10,993 nt of DNA, taken from Pseudomonadota bacterium. Its GTDB lineage: Bacteria; Pseudomonadota; Gammaproteobacteria; Steroidobacterales; Steroidobacteraceae. The stretch spans positions 1-10,993 of the forward strand of contig QGUX01000102.1 of NCBI GenBank assembly GCA_003242275.1, given 5' to 3'. The position numbers and the translations under genes were made by a program. Each line of letters opens with the position of its first letter. Position 1 is the first letter of the stretch. The notes beneath the pieces were generated by a model. That model ran no database searches. It was not told where the DNA came from and saw nothing but the letters and a program-made list of their open reading frames with translations. Below, piece after piece: positions 6,045-10,993 of the stretch.

Positions 6045-6407
6045 ATGAACAGGTTCTCCCGGATGCTGGTGCTCGCTGCCCTCGCGGCCGTCCCGCTGCT
6101 GGCCGGCGCGCATGCCAGCCTCAAGAGCTCGGCGCCCGCGCAGGGCAGCCGCGTCACGTCGCCCTCGAAGCTGGAAATGCACTTCTCCGATACGGTGCAG
6201 CTGAAGTCGGTGACCCTCGCGAGGAAGGGCGATGCGGCGGCGCGCCCCGTGAAGCCACTGCCCGAGGAGTGGGGCAGCCACTTCTCCCTGCCGCTGGAGC
6301 CGCTGCAGGCCGGCGACTACGAGGTGACATGGACCGTCGACACGGACGACGGCCATGCCGCCACCGGGAAGATCCGCTTCACCGTGGTCGCCGCCGGCGG
6401 CGAGTGA
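6045..6407 (+). CDS. copC: Periplasmic copper-binding protein, CopC domain
   Basis: The product has 120 residues. A Sec signal (MNRFSRMLVLAALAAVPLLAGA) leaves a mature protein beginning HASLKSSAPAQGS, so His23 becomes the N-terminal residue, as in CopC, where it binds Cu(II). The other expected Cu(II) ligands, the Asp and His of a DGH motif, are at 102-104, in YEVTWTVDTDDGHAATGKIRFTV, the standard C-terminal half of the fold. No Met-rich Cu(I) loop is seen, so it is probably a Cu(II)-only member. No copD or copper ATPase is in view; the only operon partner is the upstream lipoprotein. The frame stays open far upstream, but ATG 6045 begins the signal peptide. The ribosome site is weak. Confidence 0.87.
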   Translation: MNRFSRMLVLAALAAVPLLAGAHASLKSSAPAQGSRVTSPSKLEMHFSDTVQLKSVTLARKGDAAARPVKPLPEEWGSHFSLPLEPLQAGDYEVTWTVDTDDGHAATGKIRFTVVAAGGE

Positions 6408-6438
6408 CTTTCCGGGCAGTTGATACCGCCGCTTTTTT
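6395..6438 (+). terminator. Possible intrinsic terminator after copC
   Basis: CGGCGG (6395-6400) pairs with CCGCCG (6426-6431), followed at once by C and six T (6433-6438). The stem is all GC, but the loop is 25 bases, which is long, and the 5' arm lies inside the last codons of the gene. The remainder of 6439-6726 has no gene I can support; it should carry the promoter of the next gene, with TATCCT at 6692-6697 as a weak -10. Confidence 0.45.
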
Positions 6439-6726
6439 CGCCCTGCGGTCGGAGTGCGCGCCCCGCCTGTAACTGCAGCGGCAGCAATGTCGGAGAATCG
6501 TCGACGCGCACATTTCTTCCACACTTGCCCTCCAGACTTGACCGCAGAGGAATCCAGCGAAGCAAGGAGTCGGGCACCGGGATTCGGTATGCGGCGCAGC
6601 TGCGGACCCGCGCGGTTTCGCCGGGAGATCCAGCGAGTCTCCCTGCCAAACCGAAGGAAGCGTTCTGTGGCCCCTCGCCGAAGCTTCGCGCTATCCTCTC
6701 GCCGGAATAAAAGGGGTCTTCGTTCC

Positions 6727-9516
6727 ATGAAGAAAGATGGGAACACGGGGTTTCATGTCATGAGTAATCGCAATCGGCAATTCCTTGTCGCATTGATCAT
6801 TCCAGCCATTTCCCTCGCGGGAATGGCCGCTGTCGCCGAAGCGGCTCCGATGCGCTGGTCTGATCCCGCCACCTGGCCGGACCGCAAGGTGCCGGGCGCG
6901 GGTGACAAGGTCACCATCGAGCAGGGCAAGGAAGTGATCCTGGACGTCAGCCCGCCGCCGCTGAACGGCCTGTCCATCAACGGCAAGCTGGTCTTCTCGA
7001 ACGACACGGACCTGGAACTGGTCACCGAGTGGATCATGCTGCACGGCGAGCTGCAGATCGGGACCCCGGCGAGGCCCCACACGAAGAAGGCCACCATCAC
7101 CTTCACCGACAACGTGAAGGGCGAGGAGGTCATGGCCGGCATGGGTGACCGCGGCATCATGATCTCCGGCGGCACGCTGAGCCTGCATGGCGACCGCACC
7201 AACACCTGGACCAAGCTGGCGAAGACGGCCGAGGCCGGCGCCACCACCATCGAGGTGCTCGACGCGTCCCAGTGGCGCGCCGGTGACGAGATCGTGCTGG
7301 CCTCCACGGATTACAACCCGCGCCAGGCCGAGCGCCGCACCATCCGCGCCATCAGCGGCAACACCATCACGCTGGATCGCCCGCTGGAGTACATGCACTT
7401 CGGCAAGATCACCTTCGGCGTGGACGAGCGCGGCGAGGTGGGCCTCCTGACGCGCAACATCGTGATCCGGGCCTCCGACGACGCCGAGCAGAGCTACTTC
7501 GGCGGCCACATCATGGCCATGCCGACCAGCAAGATGTACATCTCGGGCGTGGAGCTGTACCGCATGGGCCAGCACCTGACGCTGGCGCGCTACCCCATCC
7601 ACTGGCACCTGGTGGGCGAGGGCACGGGGCAGTACATCAAGAACGCCTCGATCCACGACACGTACAACCGCTGCGTGACCGTGCACGGCACCAACAACCT
7701 CCGGATCGAGAACAACGTGACCTACAACACCGTGGGCCACTGCTTCTTCCTGGAGGACGGCATCGAGACCGGCAACCAGTACGTGCGCAACCTGGGCATC
7801 CAGACCAAGTGCCATCCCACCAACGAGTGCGTGCCGACCAACCTGGCGGCCGCGGGTGAGCGCCGCGCCAGCGGCAATGGCCAGGCCTCCAAGGACGTGC
7901 TGATCCCCTCGGACAACACGGCGGCCACGTTCTGGATCACCAATCCGAACAACCACTACATCGACAACGTGGCCGCGGGTTCCGACGCCAACGGCTTCTG
8001 GCTGTCGCTGGCCGAACATCCCACCGGCGCCTTCGACGGCACCGAGGAGAGCAAGAGCGTGTGGCCGCGCCGCACGCGCTTCGGCATCTTCCGCGGCAAC
8101 GTCGCGCACTCGAACTATGACGGCTTCATGTTCGACCGCAACGCCGGCCCGGACGGCCGCTTCAGCGTGACTGGCAGCTCGCACACCGCGCTGGCCAATC
8201 CGCAGGACCCGAACAGCGAGGCGATCCCGTCCCTGTTCGAGGACCTCACCGCCTACAAGAACCGCAACGGCGGTATCTGGGGCCGCGGCGAGATGCACTA
8301 CTTCCGCAACGTGAAGTTCGCGGACAACGCCATCGGCTACACCCATGCCTCGGGCGCCTTCGGCCGCTACGCCTATACCTCGAAGGTGGTCGACTCGCTG
8401 TTCGTGGGCGAGACCGAGAACGTTGGCAACCCGCGCACGGCGGAGGAGAAGGCCTACGGCCGCAGCCTGCCGAAGCCGGAGCTGCCGGACTTCCCGATCC
8501 GCGGCTACGAGTACTACGACTACCGCCACGACGTGGAGAACACCACGTTCGTGAACTATGTGGACAACCCGACCCGCGAGGCCGGTGCGATCTCCTACCT
8601 GCTGTACACCAGCTTCGGCGTGAGCACGAACAACGCGGTCGAGAACGTCAAGTTCGTCAATGCCAAGCCGGTGCACTTCCCGAAGATGGAGCGCAAGTGG
8701 GGCAATGACAACGGCGGCAGCACGGCCTACAAGACGGCGGTGATCCGCGACCGTGACGGCTCGTTCGGCATGGGTCCGGATTCCTATGTGCTGATCCATG
8801 ACGGCGTCAACGACAGCGTGGCGGTCAGCGAGGATGCCTGCCGCATCGAGCGCTCCTGGAACGCGGCCGTGTGCCGTGGCGACGTGGGTCGCCTGAGCTT
8901 CGGCGGCGGCGGTGGCGGCTTCGGTGGCTTCGGCGGCGGCGGTGGTGGCGGCTTCGGCCCGCCGCGCAGCGGTGGCCCGGGTCCTGCCGGCAATGCCGCG
9001 GGTGCGCAGGCGCCCGCTCCGGGGGCTGGTCCGGGAGCCGGGCCGGGCGGCTTCATGGGCCCGCCGCCGGGTGGCGCGGGTCCGGGTGCCGGTGGTCCCC
9101 CGGGGGCCGGCGGTCCTCCGGGCGGCGCCCCGCGCGGTGGTGGCTTCGGCGGCTTCGGTGGTGGCGGCGGTGCTCCCGCCCAGCCGCCGGTGATCCTGAC
9201 GCACAAGGGCAAGCAGTTCACCGTCACCGGCAGCACCAACGTGCGCGCTGGCACCGAGATCAAGGTGGCCACCGAGCGCGAGTCGCTGAACCTCAACGTG
9301 ACGGAGCTGGATACCGGCTCGTGGGTGATCTTCGAGCTGCCCGGCTTCACCAAGGCGGCTGCGGGCAACGAGGTGAAGAGCCTCGACGCGCTGCGCAAGG
9401 CCACCGCCACGTCCTACTACAAGAGCAAGGACGGGCTGTGGGTGAAGCTGGTCTCGCCGGGTGACAACGGCCGCGGTGCTCCCGGTGGCGGAGCCAGCCT
9501 GCAGGTCAGCCGCTAA
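6727..9516 (+). CDS. Secreted G8-domain beta-helix protein related to CEMIP/TMEM2, with Gly/Pro-rich insert
   Basis: The product has 929 residues. A signal peptide ends near residue 39 (AVAEA-AP). Residues about 43-165 match the G8 domain (RWSDPATWPDRKVPGAGDKVTIEQGKEV). A long right-handed beta-helix follows, with blocks closely like animal CEMIP, TMEM2 and PKHD1L1: YPIHWHL (289-295), NRCVTVHGTNNL (314-325) and GHCFFLEDGIETGN (337-350). Residues 725-821 are a Gly/Pro/Ala tract in which GFGGFGGGGG appears at both ends. A C-terminal domain (822-929) ends with SYYKSKDGLWVKLVSP. CEMIP and TMEM2 act on hyaluronan, but substrate and activity here are unknown. ATG 6727 follows AAAAGGGG by ten bases; ATG 6760 (MSNRNRQFL), eleven codons on, is equally plausible. 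A strong terminator follows. Confidence 0.85.
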   Translation: MKKDGNTGFHVMSNRNRQFLVALIIPAISLAGMAAVAEAAPMRWSDPATWPDRKVPGAGDKVTIEQGKEVILDVSPPPLNGLSINGKLVFSNDTDLELVTEWIMLHGELQIGTPARPHTKKATITFTDNVKGEEVMAGMGDRGIMISGGTLSLHGDRTNTWTKLAKTAEAGATTIEVLDASQWRAGDEIVLASTDYNPRQAERRTIRAISGNTITLDRPLEYMHFGKITFGVDERGEVGLLTRNIVIRASDDAEQSYFGGHIMAMPTSKMYISGVELYRMGQHLTLARYPIHWHLVGEGTGQYIKNASIHDTYNRCVTVHGTNNLRIENNVTYNTVGHCFFLEDGIETGNQYVRNLGIQTKCHPTNECVPTNLAAAGERRASGNGQASKDVLIPSDNTAATFWITNPNNHYIDNVAAGSDANGFWLSLAEHPTGAFDGTEESKSVWPRRTRFGIFRGNVAHSNYDGFMFDRNAGPDGRFSVTGSSHTALANPQDPNSEAIPSLFEDLTAYKNRNGGIWGRGEMHYFRNVKFADNAIGYTHASGAFGRYAYTSKVVDSLFVGETENVGNPRTAEEKAYGRSLPKPELPDFPIRGYEYYDYRHDVENTTFVNYVDNPTREAGAISYLLYTSFGVSTNNAVENVKFVNAKPVHFPKMERKWGNDNGGSTAYKTAVIRDRDGSFGMGPDSYVLIHDGVNDSVAVSEDACRIERSWNAAVCRGDVGRLSFGGGGGGFGGFGGGGGGGFGPPRSGGPGPAGNAAGAQAPAPGAGPGAGPGGFMGPPPGGAGPGAGGPPGAGGPPGGAPRGGGFGGFGGGGGAPAQPPVILTHKGKQFTVTGSTNVRAGTEIKVATERESLNLNVTELDTGSWVIFELPGFTKAAAGNEVKSLDALRKATATSYYKSKDGLWVKLVSPGDNGRGAPGGGASLQVSR

Positions 9517-9540
9517 GGTTCAAGCCCTGGCGTGACAACG

Positions 9541-9579
9541 AAGCCCCTGGTCTCGCGAGAGGCCGGGGGCTTGCTGTTT
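9541..9579 (+). terminator. Strong intrinsic terminator of the G8-protein gene
   Basis: AAGCCCCTGG (9541-9550) pairs with CCGGGGGCTT (9563-9572), and the inner palindrome TCTCGCGAGA extends the stem. TGCTGTTT follows. It begins 25 bases after the stop. It may also serve the convergent gene, though the minus-strand T-run is weak. Confidence 0.75.
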
Positions 9580-9657
9580 CCGGTGGGGCGAAAGGGAGGG
9601 AGGCTGGCCTGCTCGCTCCCGCGGCGCAGACCGACCCCGTCCCGGTCCGATGGCGCG

Positions 9658-10305
9658 CTACTGCTGCGCGCCGCCGGCGCCCCGCGGGCCGCCACCACCG
9701 AACCCGCCCGGTCCAGCACCCCGCGGCGGCAGCGTGCCGCCCTCGGCCAGGATCTTCATGTTGGCCAGCGCGCGCTCGAACAGCTGGCGGCGCATGTCCC
9801 GCTCGCGCTCGCGCGCGGCATCGTCCGGCAGCTGCGAGTTGTCCCAGACCAGCGTGTAGACGATCTTCGACGTGCTGGCCGTCAGCGGCCGGGCTTCCAT
9901 GGTGCCGTGGTACAGGTCGTAGGGGCGGCCCTCGATCACCGGCTGCGTGTAGGTGTATGACAGCTCGGTCTTGCCCACCAGGATCTCGTTGCCGATGGAG
10001 CGCACGGCGCCCACTTCGCCATCCTGGCCGGACAGGAGGGTGCAGGGCATCTGGAACCACTCGCCGATGTCGCAGAACTTGCCGACGCGCTTCCACACTT
10101 CCGCGGCCGGGCGGTTGATCTCGATCTCGAACACCATGGTGGTGTAGGTGGGGTTGGGCACCGCCAGCGGGCCCATCGGCGGGGGCCCACCCGCGCCCGG
10201 ACCGGCGCCGCCACGTGCAGGTCCCGGCGCCTGCGCGAAGCCCGCCGTCGCGCACAGCGCGCTGATGGCCGCCGTGAGCGCCATCCCCCTGAAATGCTTT
10301 CTCAT
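9658..10305 (-). CDS. Secreted SRPBCC (START-like) protein with Gly/Pro-rich ends
   Basis: The product has 215 residues. A Sec signal (MRKHFRGMALTAAISALCATAGFA) is cleaved near residue 24 or 26. A Gly/Pro linker (27-47) then leads to an SRPBCC hydrophobic-pocket fold (about 52-188): TTMVFEIEINRPAAEVWKRV, FCDIGEWFQ, GEVGAVRSIGNEILVGKTELSYTY, and a long C-terminal helix (DDAARERERDMRRQLFERALANMKIL). The tail (195-213) is again Gly-rich. Such domains bind small hydrophobic ligands or act in aromatic chemistry; the ligand is unknown, and export is less usual. ATG 10305 is set by the signal peptide and by AGGGAG six bases upstream (10312-10317). The frame is open to 10857, but that part crosses the next gene in a shadow frame. 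It converges on the G8-protein gene. Confidence 0.85.
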   Translation of the reverse strand: MRKHFRGMALTAAISALCATAGFAQAPGPARGGAGPGAGGPPPMGPLAVPNPTYTTMVFEIEINRPAAEVWKRVGKFCDIGEWFQMPCTLLSGQDGEVGAVRSIGNEILVGKTELSYTYTQPVIEGRPYDLYHGTMEARPLTASTSKIVYTLVWDNSQLPDDAARERERDMRRQLFERALANMKILAEGGTLPPRGAGPGGFGGGGPRGAGGAQQ

Positions 10306-10442
10306 GAATCGCTCCCTGGAATGAATCAACCGACAGGACCTGCGCAGGCATGCGCCGGACCCGGCGGGAATAGTAACCAGCCGCGGGCCTGCGCGAGGGA
10401 GCAAGTGGGGTACCCGGCAGCGGGGGAATCCTTCCCGCCGCC

Positions 10443-10991
10443 TCAGTAGCGCACGTTCACGCGGATGTCGCCGGCGCCGCCGGCGCGCGCCGCCAGCACC
10501 TGCTCGCCCACGCGCTCGAACATCAGGTCCACGCGCACGCCGCCGACCTCGAGCCAGTCCACCCACAGCCGGTCCACGCCGGGCGGCAGCTGCGGCCGCT
10601 CGATGGTGACCTCGCCGCGGGCCGCGTCGATCGACAGTCCCAGGCAGGCCTGCAGCAGCATGAACACCGAGCCCGCCGACCAGGCCTGCGGCAGGCAGGC
10701 CACCGGATAGGCGACGGGCGGTTCGCCCACGGTGCGCTGGAAGCCGCAGAACAGTTCGGGCAGGCGCATGCCGAAGTGCGTGGCGGCCTCGAACACCTCG
10801 CCCAGCAGGCGCGCGGCCTGGCGTCGCGCGCCGTAACGGGCCATGCCGGCCGCGCACAGGGCCACGTCATGCGGCCACACCGAGCCGTTGTGGTAGGACA
10901 TGGGGTTGTAGCGCGGCTGGTCGGCGGCGAGCCGGTCGAACACCCAAGTCCCTACACAAACCTGCTCTTTATACACTTTTCCAAGCCACAA
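10443..10991 (-). CDS. Glycogen-debranching-like glucosidase, C-terminal part
   Basis: Only the last ~165 residues are reliable; the N-terminal part lies beyond the window. The block RYNPMSYHNGSVWPHD, then LPELFCGFQR, YPVACLPQAWSAGSVFMLLQACLGLSIDA, and a final beta-rich tail match the (alpha/alpha)6-barrel C-terminal domain of amylo-alpha-1,6-glucosidase/glycogen debranching proteins (GDE_C type). The WPHD and Q-x-WS-x-GS segments lie in the active-site barrel of the family. Substrate cannot be given; many such proteins act on alpha-glucans or trehalose-type sugars. Upstream of RLAADQPRYN, translation becomes unlike the family and the DNA turns AT-rich from about 10946, so codons there should not be trusted. 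Stop TGA is at 10443-10445. The gap to the SRPBCC start is 137 bases with no clear promoter. Confidence 0.85.
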   Translation of the reverse strand: MWLGKVYKEQVCVGTWVFDRLAADQPRYNPMSYHNGSVWPHDVALCAAGMARYGARRQAARLLGEVFEAATHFGMRLPELFCGFQRTVGEPPVAYPVACLPQAWSAGSVFMLLQACLGLSIDAARGEVTIERPQLPPGVDRLWVDWLEVGGVRVDLMFERVGEQVLAARAGGAGDIRVNVRY

Positions 10992-10993
10992 AA
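10946..10993. other. Probable sequencing-adapter remnant at the contig end
   Basis: GC content drops sharply here. From CTG at 10962 the bases follow the Nextera read-through adapter as I recall it: CTG, CTCTT, ATACAC, CC, AGCC, AC, in order and spacing, with a few C-to-T and G-to-A changes and single-base gaps. TCCCTACAC at 10949-10957 also occurs in the TruSeq universal adapter. This explains the loss of family similarity in the glucosidase. Confidence 0.6.

Noticed and set aside
6454..6726. An upstream extension of the G8 protein by 91 residues.
   Set aside because: It would bury the signal peptide and has no family-like sequence; ATG 6727 or 6760 fits secretion.
8899..9180. A DNA tandem-repeat or CRISPR-like array in the GGC/GGT-rich segment.
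   Set aside because: There are no regular spacers or unit lengths; it is in frame and encodes the Gly/Pro tract.
6691..9204. An 837-codon open frame on the minus strand opposite the G8-protein gene.
   Set aside because: It is rich in Ala, Arg, Val, Gly and His, as expected from the mirror of a high-GC gene, and has no domain-like block; the plus strand has clear family similarity.
9658..10857. A 399-codon version of the SRPBCC gene starting at 10857.
   Set aside because: The extra N-terminal part is an out-of-frame reading of the glucosidase gene; a signal peptide and AGGGAG ribosome site define the start at 10305.
10962..10980. A Tn5 outer or mosaic end, suggesting a transposon insertion.
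   Set aside because: The similarity continues past the mosaic end into the index-side adapter (CC, AGCC, AC), so library read-through explains it better.

Overview
The window is high-GC bacterial DNA with codon use and gene families (CopC, a secreted GRWEGDTLVVET-type lipoprotein, a Tat-exported esterase, SRPBCC, AlkC-like) typical of proteobacteria. A gammaproteobacterium of the Xanthomonadales/Steroidobacter type is my best guess, but no marker gene fixes the taxon. The right end looks like the end of a contig.

Region 1 (1 to about 2309) looks like the distal end of an integrated, mobilizable element. It opens with 475 bases of lower-GC non-coding DNA rich in inverted repeats. This holds a full match to the IncP-type relaxase nick consensus (minus strand, 449/450). 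Two overlapping genes follow, both with a predicted ribbon-helix-helix fold. Their place next to the nick site recalls traJ beside the RP4 oriT, so I read them as candidate relaxosome accessory proteins. A ParD/RelB-like antitoxin and ParE toxin pair comes next. The element appears to end in three GGCAAATC repeats, a 17-bp palindrome and a tRNA-Asp-like 3' end without a tRNA body, which is what an attR left by a tRNA-targeting integrase looks like. No relaxase or integrase gene is in view, so the element either continues to the left or is mobilized in trans.

Region 2 (2384 to 3959) holds an AlkC-type DNA glycosylase with a C-terminal Ig-like domain and an orphan SUKH (SMI1/KNR4) immunity-type gene.

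Region 3 (4086 to 10993) codes mostly for exported proteins. It has a Tat-exported SASA/CE6-like carbohydrate esterase on the minus strand. Divergent from it are a lipoprotein and a CopC-type periplasmic copper protein. A 929-residue secreted G8/beta-helix protein follows, related to animal CEMIP/TMEM2 and carrying a 97-residue Gly/Pro insert. Convergent with it is a secreted SRPBCC protein bearing the same kind of Gly/Pro tracts. Last is the C-terminal part of a glycogen-debranching-like glucosidase. The esterase, the CEMIP-like protein and the glucosidase together suggest polysaccharide handling, but nothing shows that they are co-regulated. The last ~45 bases look like degraded Illumina/Nextera adapter rather than genome.
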